A stretch of DNA of 48,096 bases. It comes from Streptosporangiaceae bacterium (GTDB taxonomy: Bacteria; Actinomycetota; Actinomycetes; Streptosporangiales; Streptosporangiaceae). The stretch covers positions 1-48,096 of the forward strand of contig JAICUO010000003.1 of NCBI GenBank assembly GCA_025935815.1. The letters run 5' to 3'. Under the pieces are notes generated by a model. The model was not told the origin of the DNA, ran no database searches, and saw only the letters and a program-made list of their open reading frames with translations. This document shows positions 8,070 through 15,696 of the stretch, in pieces. A program made the translations under genes and the position numbers. Each line of letters begins with the position of its first letter. Positions within the stretch are counted from its first letter, which is position 1.

Positions 8070-10889
8070 TTATCCCCGGCGCAGCCAGTACCACCTGCGT
8101 GTTCTGCGATTGGTTATCGCATTCAGGTTGTCCCGGGTGCTGCGGGTGTAGGGGTGGTCGGCGCCTAGCACGTGCTCGAAGTCAGCCAGGGCACGCTCCA
8201 GGAGCGGGATCGCCTCGGCTGCCCGCCCGGCGTCCTGGTAAGCGTAGGCAAGGTAGCCCCGAGAGGATGCGGTGTGCGGGTGGTCGCCGCCCAGTAGCCG
8301 TTCTCGGTCGGCGAGCGTCCGCTCCAGGAGCGGGATCGCCTCGGCCAGCCGCCCGGCGTAGTGATATGCGAGCGCGAGGTTGCCGCGACAGGTCACGGTT
8401 TGCGGGTGGTCGGCGCCTAGCACCCGCTCAGAGTCAGCCAGGGCTGGCTCCAGGAGCGGAATCCCCTCCGCCGCCCGCCCCGCAAACTGATAGGCCGAGG
8501 CAAGGTTGTTACCCGAGGCCAGGGTATCGGGATGGTCGCCGCCCAGTAGCCGTTCCCGGTCGGCGAGCGTCCGCTCCAGGAGCGGAATCGCCTCGGTTGC
8601 GCGGCCCGATTCCTGGTAGGCACCGGCGAGGCTGCTGCGGGAAGACAGGGTATGCGGGTGGTCGGCGCCAAGCACCCGCTCGAAGTCGACAAGGGCACGC
8701 TCCAAGTGCAGGATCGCCTCGGCAAGCCGGCCTGCATCCTGATAGGCAAGGGCGAGTCCGCAACGGGACAGCGCCGTATTCGGGTGATCGGCGCCAAGCA
8801 CCCGGGCGCTGTCGGCGAGGGCCTGCTCTAGGAGCAGGACCGCCTCGGCCGACCGCCCAGCATCCCGGTAGGCGAGAGCGAGGTCGGCCCGGGCGGCCAG
8901 GGTATCGGGGTGGTCGTCGCCAAGCAGTCGCTCGAAGACGGCCAGAGCGCGCCCGTAGAGCGCGATCGCTTCGGTAACCCGCCCCGCACGCTGATAGGCG
9001 AAAGCAAGGCGGGCACGGTAGTCCTCGGTGAACGAGTGGCCGGCGCCCATGACCCGCTCGAAGTCGGCGAGCGCCCGCTCTAGGAGCGGCACCGCCTCGG
9101 CTATCTGCCCCGCATCCAGATAGGCGTTAGCCAGGTTGCCCCGGGCGGCCAGGGTATCGACGTGGTCGGCGCCCAGGACCCGCTCGCGATCGGCGAGGGC
9201 CTGCTCCTGGACCAGGACTGCCTCGACTATCCGCCCTGCATCCCGGTAGGCGAGAGCTAGGTTCCCACGAGCGGTCAGGGTGTCAGGATGATCGGGGCCA
9301 AGCAGCCGCTCGAAGTCGGCCAGAGTCCCCTCAAGGATCGGGACTACCTCCGCTACCCGCCCCGCATCCAGATAGGCGTTAGCCAGGTTGCCCCGGGCGG
9401 CCAGGGTATCGACGTGGTCGGCGCCCAGGACCCGCTCGCAGTCAGCGACCAGGGACTCGCCCAACTCGACTGCCTGCGCGAAGCTATCGCCGAGGTCGTT
9501 GAGGCAGGTGAGCACCCAGTTACGCAAGTACAGAAGGATCTTGGCCAGTTCGGGGTCATCACCATCCAGGCACCCGTCTAGGTACTCGCGCACCGCGGTC
9601 ACCTGGCCGATTGCATCCCGGGCCACTTCCCGGTTCGACCGGGGGTCGCCCATCGTCTCCGTGACCCCGGCCAACAGGTCACAGACTCGCATGCCCAGGT
9701 CATGGAGGGTTCCCTGCTGGGCACAGCGTTCCCGGGCCACGCGCATCACCAGACGGTGCGCAATGACGGAGGAGCCATTGCCGCTGAACGCCAGCAGCGA
9801 CCCCCCGGCCAGCAGCCCGAGTGCCTCGTCCACCGAGCGGGCCCCCGCCGGGCTGCCCTCCGCGCCCGGCGGGGCGAATAGCCCGGCCTCCCCGGCCGCA
9901 TACAGCAGAAGCCGCGGAGCACCCGCCGCAGACAGCAACGAGACCACCTCAAGCACCCCCCGGCACAGCCCTGCCTCATCGGCGGCCATCACGGTGTCCA
10001 GGGACAGCAGCACCGCCTCCGCGACCCCGTGCGGGTACGGCTCGCCGTATCCCGGGGTCAGGTACTCACGCAGCGGCAGCGACCGCAGCCGCTCCAGGTA
10101 CACCTCGTACGGCAGCTGCTGGGCGGCGATGACCGCGCCCGCCTGCGCTAGCGCCAGCGGCAGGGACCCCAGCTCCCGCGCCACCGCCAGCGCGCCGCCG
10201 TCATCAGCCCGCCGAGTGCGCCCGGCCAGGAACGTCACTGCCTCCGCCTCGGTAAACACATCCACGGGCACGACCGGGCCCAGCCCCGGCGCTTGGCTTG
10301 CTGTGGTGATCACCACCTGCGACTGCCCCGCCGCAGGCAGGAACGGGCGCAGCCCCGCCTGATCGGTCATGTCGTCAAAGACGACCAGGCACTGGCCGCC
10401 GTTCACCTCCAGGTGATGACGCACCAGGCGCGCCGTGTCTTCCAGTGGTATGCCCGCCTCCCCGATTCCCAGCTGGTCCGCCACCTTCGCCAGTCCGGTG
10501 AGTACCTCGGACGCGTCACCGGCGCTCAGCCACGCGACCAGCCGCCAGCCCGCGTCGATGCGGCTCCGGGCGTACGCCGCCGCCACGTGGGTCTTGCCCG
10601 CTCCTCGCATCCCTGTCACCACACGCACCACCGCACCACCGGAGCCGGCCTCGCGTAGCTCCTGCAGCAACCCGGCGCGCGGCTGGAATGCGGCGGGCGG
10701 CAGCGGGACATCCCCCACCACCATCCCCGCCCCGGCCGCCCTCGGTCCAGCAGTGCCCTCCTGATGGACGTACTGGGAGATGTAGTAGTTGTACTGCGTG
10801 TTGTTGTCGCCGACCTGCACGGCCAGCGGTCCGGCAATCGTGAGCGCATACGTTCCGGCGCGCCCGCGGCCCGTATTCACCAGTTCCAT
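8070..10889 (-). CDS. NB-ARC ATPase with C-terminal TPR array and N-terminal RHIM-like motif (NLR-like protein)
   Basis: This is a 939-residue STAND-type signalling ATPase. Seen in order: a short N-terminus with VQVGDNN at 24-30; Walker A GMRGAGKTH at 93-101; Walker B CLVVFDDM near 167-174; a sensor-like VVITTAS at 192; a GxP-type LGSLPLALAQAG helix; a winged-helix-like linker; then ten to eleven 42-residue TPR units from about residue 470 to 925, each with a (G)xDHPxT loop. Known: such proteins hold an inactive ADP state and oligomerise after the repeats sense a signal. The N-terminus has no enzyme domain, only the motif, so output would need a partner. No partner is seen in this window. The start at ATG 10889 has only a weak ribosome site. 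Confidence 0.9.
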   Translation of the reverse strand: MELVNTGRGRAGTYALTIAGPLAVQVGDNNTQYNYYISQYVHQEGTAGPRAAGAGMVVGDVPLPPAAFQPRAGLLQELREAGSGGAVVRVVTGMRGAGKTHVAAAYARSRIDAGWRLVAWLSAGDASEVLTGLAKVADQLGIGEAGIPLEDTARLVRHHLEVNGGQCLVVFDDMTDQAGLRPFLPAAGQSQVVITTASQAPGLGPVVPVDVFTEAEAVTFLAGRTRRADDGGALAVARELGSLPLALAQAGAVIAAQQLPYEVYLERLRSLPLREYLTPGYGEPYPHGVAEAVLLSLDTVMAADEAGLCRGVLEVVSLLSAAGAPRLLLYAAGEAGLFAPPGAEGSPAGARSVDEALGLLAGGSLLAFSGNGSSVIAHRLVMRVARERCAQQGTLHDLGMRVCDLLAGVTETMGDPRSNREVARDAIGQVTAVREYLDGCLDGDDPELAKILLYLRNWVLTCLNDLGDSFAQAVELGESLVADCERVLGADHVDTLAARGNLANAYLDAGRVAEVVPILEGTLADFERLLGPDHPDTLTARGNLALAYRDAGRIVEAVLVQEQALADRERVLGADHVDTLAARGNLANAYLDAGQIAEAVPLLERALADFERVMGAGHSFTEDYRARLAFAYQRAGRVTEAIALYGRALAVFERLLGDDHPDTLAARADLALAYRDAGRSAEAVLLLEQALADSARVLGADHPNTALSRCGLALAYQDAGRLAEAILHLERALVDFERVLGADHPHTLSSRSSLAGAYQESGRATEAIPLLERTLADRERLLGGDHPDTLASGNNLASAYQFAGRAAEGIPLLEPALADSERVLGADHPQTVTCRGNLALAYHYAGRLAEAIPLLERTLADRERLLGGDHPHTASSRGYLAYAYQDAGRAAEAIPLLERALADFEHVLGADHPYTRSTRDNLNAITNRRTRRWYWLRRG
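9107..9187. repeat. 81-bp perfect direct repeat, copy 1
   Basis: All 81 bases recur exactly at 9359-9439. The offset is 252 bp, two 126-bp TPR units, so the copy stays in frame. The match stops sharply on both sides, which suggests recent duplication or gene conversion inside the TPR array. Confidence 0.9.
9359..9439. repeat. 81-bp perfect direct repeat, copy 2
   Basis: Second copy of the 81-base block at 9107-9187, within the TPR-coding part of the NB-ARC gene. A second pair of near-identical blocks near 8286 and 8538 is also offset by 252 bp, so the period is not a single accident. Confidence 0.9.
10800..10820 (-). other. Codons for RHIM-like amyloid motif VQVGDNN
   Basis: These 21 bases encode residues 24-30 of the NB-ARC protein, followed by TQYNYY. 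The seven residues equal the RHIM core of human RIPK3 as I remember it (VQVGDNN followed by YL), and fit the general pattern [IV]-Q-[IV]-G-x-x-N. Known: RHIM-related amyloid motifs occur at the N-termini of bacterial NLR-like proteins and template assembly of partner effectors carrying a matching motif. Function here is inference. Confidence 0.65.
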
Positions 10890-11218
10890 GACTGCACGAG
10901 CGGCGGCCGCCCGGCTGGCGTCGTCTCTTGCCCCTGCCCGCGCCCGACCGCACCCGGCGTCCCGTCCCGGACTGGCGCGTCAGAGCACGCCGCCAGCGCC
11001 GTAACGATCAAAGCGATCGGGTCCACCGTCCCGCCCCCTCCCGGGCCTAACGGCACATAGTCTCACGTACCTGCCAGCAATACGGCCAAACCGGCATTAC
11101 CCCGAGCATGACCAGCCGTTTTACGCGTGACGCTTTCCTTCATGACCTGGCGAGGCAGGAAACCGGGTCCAGAAGCCCTCGGGAATTCTGCACGGAATGT
11201 AGGGAGCGTCAATAACTT

Positions 11219-11247
11219 TTGATCCAGCCCTCACCTGAGCGAACAAT
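11219..11247 (+). promoter_or_regulatory. Candidate sigma-70-type promoter for the winged-helix gene
   Basis: TTGATC at 11219-11224 and AACAAT at 11242-11247 are separated by 17 bases. Transcription would begin near 11254, leaving a leader of about 60 bases before GTG 11315. The rest of 10890-11314, between the divergent NB-ARC and winged-helix genes, shows no convincing gene. It is somewhat AT-richer from about 11050 onward. Confidence 0.35.
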
Positions 11248-11314
11248 GACTGTGGGCGCACCCGGAGGGATCCCGGATGCCAGCTGTGGCCCGGCAGCGG
11301 TAGAGTCGCCGCCC

Positions 11315-12430
11315 GTGAGCATTTCAGCGCCTGAGGCAGCCGCGAACCCCGGTGAACTGGCCGTAACCGCCCAGCGATGCGCGTCGCAGCTGCTCAGCGG
11401 CGATCCGGCGGACACCGTCGCTGAGGTGACCCGGCGGCTGCTGGCCGTCCAGGCGCAAGACCCGCGAGGAGCGCGGCTCACCATCCGCGCCCGCTCGGCC
11501 GGGCTGACCGCCGCTGATGTCGATTCCGCCCTCGCCGACCGCTCGGTGGTCGTCTCCTGGCTGAACCGCGGCACCTTGCACCTGGTCCGCGCCGAGGACT
11601 ACTGGTGGCTGCATCCGCTGACCACCCCGCAGCTGCGCACCGGGAACTCCCGCCGGCTGGCCCAGGAGGGCGTGTCTGCGCCGGACGCCGAGCGCGGGGT
11701 GGCCGCCGTGGAGGCCGCGCTGGCCGCCGACGGTCCGCTAACGCGGCCGAAGCTCCGCGAGCGGGTGGCCGCCGCCGGGGTGCCGACCGAGGGCCAGGCG
11801 CTGGTGCACATCCTGCTGCTGGCCAGCATCCGGGGCCTGATCGTGCGCGGCATACTCCGTCCGGCCGCCGGACGGAGGATGCGGGACCAGGCGTGGGTGC
11901 TGACCCGGGACTGGCTGGGCGCGCCCCCGCCGCCGCTGGGCCGTGAGGCCGCGCTCGGGGAACTGGCCCGGCGCTACCTCGCCGGGCATGCCCCGGCCGC
12001 CGACCGTGACCTCGCCCGCTGGGCCGGCATCGGGCTGCAGGACGCCCGGCTCGGCCTGGCCCGGTGCGGCGCGGTGCCGCGCGCCGACGGCCTCGCCGAC
12101 CTGCCCGCCAGCTCGGCGGCCAGGTCGGCGAGCAGGTCGGCGAGCAGGTCGGCGAGCACTGCCGCGCTGCCGCCGCCGCGGCTGCTCGGCGCGTTCGACC
12201 CGCTGCTGCTCGGCTGGGCCTCCCGCGACCCCATCACCGGCCCGCACACGCACATCGTCACCACCAACGGGGTATTCCGGCCGTTCGCCCTGGCCGACGG
12301 CCGGGCCGTGGCGACCTGGACGTTCACCGGCGGGCGGGTGACGCTGGCGCCCATCGCCCCCCACGGTGCCCAGACCCAGGCGGCGCGGGACGCCGATGCC
12401 GCCGACCTGACCCGGTTCCTGGCCGGATAG
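11315..12430 (+). CDS. Winged-helix DNA-binding protein of the HTH_42/AlkZ-like family
   Basis: This is a 371-residue protein. Seen: LLAVQAQDPRGARLTIRAR, holding the Q-x-Q pair that AlkZ-type DNA glycosylases use for catalysis, and then SWLNRGTLHLVRAEDYWWLHPLT, the family hallmark. The C-terminal part has the matching LLGAFDPLLLGW and NGVFRPFALADGRAVATW strands. Known: this superfamily includes glycosylases that remove bulky or crosslinked bases made by antibiotics; many members are uncharacterised. GTG 11315 is chosen over ATG 11246 because that ATG overlaps the candidate -10 box and its N-terminus is Pro-rich filler. A Ser/Arg repeat (RSAS x3) interrupts the region before the last domain. 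Confidence 0.8.
   Translation: MSISAPEAAANPGELAVTAQRCASQLLSGDPADTVAEVTRRLLAVQAQDPRGARLTIRARSAGLTAADVDSALADRSVVVSWLNRGTLHLVRAEDYWWLHPLTTPQLRTGNSRRLAQEGVSAPDAERGVAAVEAALAADGPLTRPKLRERVAAAGVPTEGQALVHILLLASIRGLIVRGILRPAAGRRMRDQAWVLTRDWLGAPPPPLGREAALGELARRYLAGHAPAADRDLARWAGIGLQDARLGLARCGAVPRADGLADLPASSAARSASRSASRSASTAALPPPRLLGAFDPLLLGWASRDPITGPHTHIVTTNGVFRPFALADGRAVATWTFTGGRVTLAPIAPHGAQTQAARDADAADLTRFLAG
12121..12156. repeat. 12-bp tandem repeat, three exact copies, coding
   Basis: Three exact copies of CAGGTCGGCGAG encode the RSAS repeats in the linker of the AlkZ-like protein. A degenerate fourth copy precedes them. The length is a multiple of three, so copy changes would keep the frame. Confidence 0.9.
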
Positions 12431-12449
12431 GCACAGTTGCGCTCACCGT

Positions 12450-12469
12450 AAACACGACATATCGTGTTT
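12450..12469. promoter_or_regulatory. Perfect inverted repeat, probable operator
   Basis: The arms AAACACGA and TCGTGTTT (8 bases each) flank CATA. The element lies 19 bases after the winged-helix stop and 53 bases before the GlsB-like start. It is AT-rich against a GC-rich background and has no T-run, so an operator for the GlsB-like gene fits better than a terminator. Confidence 0.5.
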
Positions 12470-12522
12470 CTGGCTGTCGGGGCCAACGACAGCTCACCCG
12501 GGGAAGGGGCGTCCAAGAAGCC

Positions 12523-12801
12523 ATGTTTGCCATCATCGTGATGCTGATCGTCGGGCTCATCGCCGGCGCGATCGCCCGCCTGCTCATGCCGGGCCGTGAC
12601 CCGCTGGGGATCCTCGGCACCATCGTGCTCGGCGTCGCCGGCTCGTTCGTGGGCGGGTTCCTGCAGAACCTGGTCCAGTTCCACTCGCTGAGCATTCACA
12701 GCTTCCACACCGTCGGCCTCATCGGGTCGATCATCGGCGCGTGGGTGCTGCTGCTGTTGCTGCGCCTGTTCAAGATGGAGCCGGGCCGCCGCCGCGCCTA
12801 A
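12523..12801 (+). CDS. GlsB/YeaQ/YmgE-family small membrane protein
   Basis: The 92-residue protein has three hydrophobic helices: FAIIVMLIVGLIAGAIARLL, then GILGTIVLGVAGSFVGGFL, and VGLIGSIIGAWVLLLLLRLF. The layout and the RLLMPGRDPLG loop between helices one and two are typical of the 'transglycosylase-associated' GlsB/YeaQ family. These are inner-membrane proteins often induced by stress, but their molecular role is unknown. A GGGGAAGGGG stretch at about 12500 and AAGAAG just before ATG 12523 may serve the ribosome. The inverted repeat at 12450-12469 may control it. Confidence 0.9.
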   Translation: MFAIIVMLIVGLIAGAIARLLMPGRDPLGILGTIVLGVAGSFVGGFLQNLVQFHSLSIHSFHTVGLIGSIIGAWVLLLLLRLFKMEPGRRRA

Positions 12802-12808
12802 CGGCTCC

Positions 12809-12826
12809 GCGGGGCCCCCGCCCCGC
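12809..12826. terminator. GC hairpin between convergent genes
   Basis: A 7-bp stem GCGGGGC/GCCCCGC with a CCCC loop lies between the GlsB-like stop (12801) and the end of the DUF5682 operon (12832). There is no T-run, which is usual for actinomycete terminators. It could serve both strands. Confidence 0.45.
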
Positions 12827-12831
12827 CGCAG

Positions 12832-15696
12832 TCACGGCCCGGCCAGCAGCGTCGCCAGCGCCAGCGCCGTGTCCGGATGGCGGCCGGCCAATGCCGCGCC
12901 TGGCCGGCCGCCATCACCTGTCGCCCAGGTTCCGTTGCCGCCGAGCAGGGTCGCCACCGCGTCGCAGGTGGCCGGGTGCGCGGCCAGCAGCGCGATCCCC
13001 TGGCCGGCGCCAGGGCCCCGAGCCGCCCGCGCGGGCACCGCGTCCGCGCCTTCCGGCACCGGCTGGGCCCGCCACGGCGGGACCCACTCATCCAGGGCCG
13101 CGAGCCGCCCGGGGAAGGTCCGCCCGGCCTCGCGGACGAGGAGCGGGGCCAGTTCCGCGCCACCCGAGCGCAAGGTAGTGATCAGGATCGGCAGCCAGGG
13201 CAGCAGCACCGGGTCGGGCAGCCGCCCGAACGCGTTCGACACCGTCTCCACGACGAACCCGGCCAGGCCCGGGACCGGCTCCAGGGCGTGCAAGAAGCCG
13301 CTGAGGTAGCGCGGGTACGCGGGCACCACCAGGGGATTGCCGAGCAGCTGGTCGCAGCGGCCGCGCAGCTCCGCGCGGGACAGGTGCCCGAGCTGGGTCT
13401 GGGCCGCCCACAGCAGCGCCGTCTTGGCCGGGTCCTGCGGGTGCGACTGGGCGACCGCCAGCTCCAGCTGGGCCCGGTCGCAGCCCAGCGACAGCGCCAG
13501 GCTCTCCATGCTGAACAAGAACCCCAGCATCGCCGCCACCGGGCGGACGGTGGCGTCCTCGTCGGCGAAGGCCGTCGGCAGCAGCGTGCAGTAGTGCGCG
13601 TAGCCGGCCTTGACGAACGACTCGATCCATCCGGGCAGCGCCGCCTCGCTGGTGCGGTAGTGGGCCAGCAGCCGCCGGGCGCGCGCCAGCACCTCCGGCG
13701 CCCCGGCGACGGTGCGCTCGGCCGACAGCACGTCCAGGGCGCGGGCGCCCAGCTCATCAGCCAGGCGCCGGCTGCGCAGGTACAGCGTCGCGTCCTCGAC
13801 GGCCGCCAGGACCGTCGCCGCCGTGGCCTGCGGGCCGTAGGCCGCGCGGCGCAGCCGCTGCTCCAGGACCTGCTCGATGCTGACGCCCTCGTAGCCCAGC
13901 TCGATCAGCGCCCGCTGGTGGGTGCCCAGCGCCAGGTCCCATGACTCCTGGATCGGCCGCTCGCCGAGCCGCCGTTCCCCCATGATCGGCCGCGCGGCGC
14001 CGTGCGGCATCAGGTAGCGCAGCATCCACAGCACGTCGGAGCAGCGCCCCAGTTCCGGCTGGGCGGCGATGTTCAGCAGCGCCCGCTGCATTCCGCGCTG
14101 CTGCAGCTTCAGGTTCAGCGCCGCCAGCCGGTCGTGCACGTCGCGGGCCAGCGGCGGCAGCGCGTCGTAGCCGACCTGGCCGATGCGGTCGCCGCCCATC
14201 ATGATCTCCACCAGGCGGCGGACGTCCCGCCGGCCCGGCACGGAGTCCTTCTCGATGCAGGTGACCGCCGCGTCCTGGAAGTCATAGGGGGTGGGCTTGG
14301 CGCGGTCGCGCATCCCGGCCAGCAGGATCGACGTCTCGAACACCGCGATGGCGTCCGCGGTCGAGGCGAGGTACCCGTTGCGGCGGGCGGCGCGGACGAT
14401 CTCCACCGACCAGTCCAGCAGCTCGGCCTCGTCCAGGTAGTCCAGGGCGGGCGGCCGCCGCAAGAACCCCGTCAGCTTGTCCGCGACCGGCAACGACCCC
14501 TCCGTTGCCGGGACGACGGCCTTCTTGGCCACTGCCTTCTTGGGCACTCCCTTCTTGGCGCCCGCCTGGCCTTCCAGGCGGTACGGCGTCGTGCCGGTGC
14601 GCCTGACGTTCTTCGCCCATACCGTCGCGGCGATCGACACCGAGCCCGCGGCCAGGCCGAACTGCGCCTCGATGGCCGCGTGGCTGGACGGGATCAGGCC
14701 GTGCTGCCAGGTGGTGGCGGTGCGCGGGCTGATCTCGAAGGTGCCGCTTCCGTGGACGCCGAACTCGGCGACGCGGCTGGCCGCGTGGAAGGCGCCGCAG
14801 ACGTACAGGCAGTCCGCGGGGTCGGCGCCGGTCGCGGCCAGGTGCTCGCGCATCCGCGTCCACATGTAGCGCTCGCGGTCCTCATCGACGCGCGTCCGGT
14901 GCGGGTCGCCGGGCGCCAGCCGCCGGAAGAGGCTGCCGATCAGGAACATGACCTGGCGATAGGTGTCGTGGTCGCTGACGCCGAGCGGCTGCTCGACGTA
15001 CTGGTGCCACCACTCCGACCAGTGCCGCACCCGGCCGTGCCGCAGCAGGTGCTCCTCCAGCTCGGCGAAGCGCGGCCGCAGGTCGCCGATCTCAACGCCG
15101 ACCGCGTCCCCGTGCAGCCCCGCCTCCTCCCCGGCGGGCGCAATCTTGGCGGGCGCTATCGTGGCGGGCGCTATCTTGGCGGGCACTGCGTCCGGGGCGG
15201 CGGCGCCCTCCCCGGGGGGCGCCGCCCGCTCGTCCCACTGGAACACGTGATCCGACGAACGGTCGACGAGGACCAGCTCGACGCCCGGCATGTCCAGCGC
15301 GTAGGCGATCGCCTGGTACTCCGCCGAGGCCTCGGTGATCGGCGCGATCACCGACAGCGGGGACCACTCAGCCGGGAAGCCGTCAACCTCGCTGGCGAAC
15401 GCCTGGACCGCCACCGGGAGCCGGCAATTGCGCAGCTCGGTCAGCAGCGGCGCCATGTCCTCGCACAACTCCAGGTACACGACCTTCGGCTGCTTGTCCC
15501 GCAGGCGCCGCGCCATCGCGATCGCCGAGGCGGGCGAGTGGTGGCAGACGGGGAAGATCTCCAGCGGCTCGCGCACCGCGCGGTCGACGTCATCGACGAT
15601 GCCCAGCAGGATTCCCTCCAGGGCGCCGGGCCCGTCGGCGAACGTCGCCGCGGCCTGGTGCAGCTGCCCGCGCAGTGCCTCAAAGGTCCCGCTCAC
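12832..15696 (-). CDS. DUF5682-family protein, last gene of the MoxR/VWA cluster
   Basis: This is a 954-residue protein of unknown reaction. Seen: an N-terminal region with FPVCHHSPASAIAMARRL and VVYLELCEDM, which I recognise from DUF5682 proteins that accompany MoxR and VWA genes. A C-terminal half rich in helices follows. Two low-complexity linkers are present: AKIAP/ATIAP repeats near residue 175 and KKAV-type repeats near residue 385. Start GTG 15696 overlaps the MoxR stop by four bases (GTGA), implying translational coupling. The CHH and Glu residues could be catalytic or metal-binding, but that is inference. It probably works with the ATPase and VWA proteins as one machine. Confidence 0.8.
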   Translation of the reverse strand: MSGTFEALRGQLHQAAATFADGPGALEGILLGIVDDVDRAVREPLEIFPVCHHSPASAIAMARRLRDKQPKVVYLELCEDMAPLLTELRNCRLPVAVQAFASEVDGFPAEWSPLSVIAPITEASAEYQAIAYALDMPGVELVLVDRSSDHVFQWDERAAPPGEGAAAPDAVPAKIAPATIAPAKIAPAGEEAGLHGDAVGVEIGDLRPRFAELEEHLLRHGRVRHWSEWWHQYVEQPLGVSDHDTYRQVMFLIGSLFRRLAPGDPHRTRVDEDRERYMWTRMREHLAATGADPADCLYVCGAFHAASRVAEFGVHGSGTFEISPRTATTWQHGLIPSSHAAIEAQFGLAAGSVSIAATVWAKNVRRTGTTPYRLEGQAGAKKGVPKKAVAKKAVVPATEGSLPVADKLTGFLRRPPALDYLDEAELLDWSVEIVRAARRNGYLASTADAIAVFETSILLAGMRDRAKPTPYDFQDAAVTCIEKDSVPGRRDVRRLVEIMMGGDRIGQVGYDALPPLARDVHDRLAALNLKLQQRGMQRALLNIAAQPELGRCSDVLWMLRYLMPHGAARPIMGERRLGERPIQESWDLALGTHQRALIELGYEGVSIEQVLEQRLRRAAYGPQATAATVLAAVEDATLYLRSRRLADELGARALDVLSAERTVAGAPEVLARARRLLAHYRTSEAALPGWIESFVKAGYAHYCTLLPTAFADEDATVRPVAAMLGFLFSMESLALSLGCDRAQLELAVAQSHPQDPAKTALLWAAQTQLGHLSRAELRGRCDQLLGNPLVVPAYPRYLSGFLHALEPVPGLAGFVVETVSNAFGRLPDPVLLPWLPILITTLRSGGAELAPLLVREAGRTFPGRLAALDEWVPPWRAQPVPEGADAVPARAARGPGAGQGIALLAAHPATCDAVATLLGGNGTWATGDGGRPGAALAGRHPDTALALATLLAGP
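14520..14564. repeat. 15-bp imperfect tandem repeat, three copies, coding
   Basis: Three 15-bp units beginning CCTTCTTGG encode a basic KKGVPKKAVAKKAV linker in the DUF5682 protein. The units differ at a few positions. Such Lys/Ala repeats resemble histone-H1-like tails, which here is only a composition remark. Confidence 0.8.
15141..15185. repeat. 15-bp imperfect tandem repeat, three copies, coding
   Basis: Three units of the form CTATCTTGGCGGGCG encode AKIAP, ATIAP and AKIAP in another linker of the same DUF5682 protein. The in-frame length allows copy number to change without breaking the gene. Confidence 0.85.

Larger units (their letters stand above)
8121..9490 (-). repeat. Tandem TPR-coding repeats, 126 bp unit
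   Basis: About eleven 126-bp units encode 42-residue TPRs of the kinesin-light-chain/TPR_12 style. The unit loop appears as GADHVDT, GPDHPDT, GADHVDT, GAGHSFT, GDDHPDT, GADHPNT, GADHPHT, GGDHPDT, GADHPQT, GGDHPHT and GADHPYT. Neighbouring units differ, but every second unit is often nearly the same, giving a 252-bp higher-order period. Edges are approximate. The fourth unit (GAGHSFT) is the most divergent. Confidence 0.85.

Noticed and set aside
8121-9490. Possible CRISPR or satellite array
   Set aside because: The 126-bp period is coding, with conserved TPR residues and no spacer structure.
14190-14195. IGQVGYDA in the DUF5682 protein as a second RHIM-like motif
   Set aside because: It lacks the [IV]-Q-[IV]-G-x-x-N pattern (no Asn at the right place) and lies inside a folded region.
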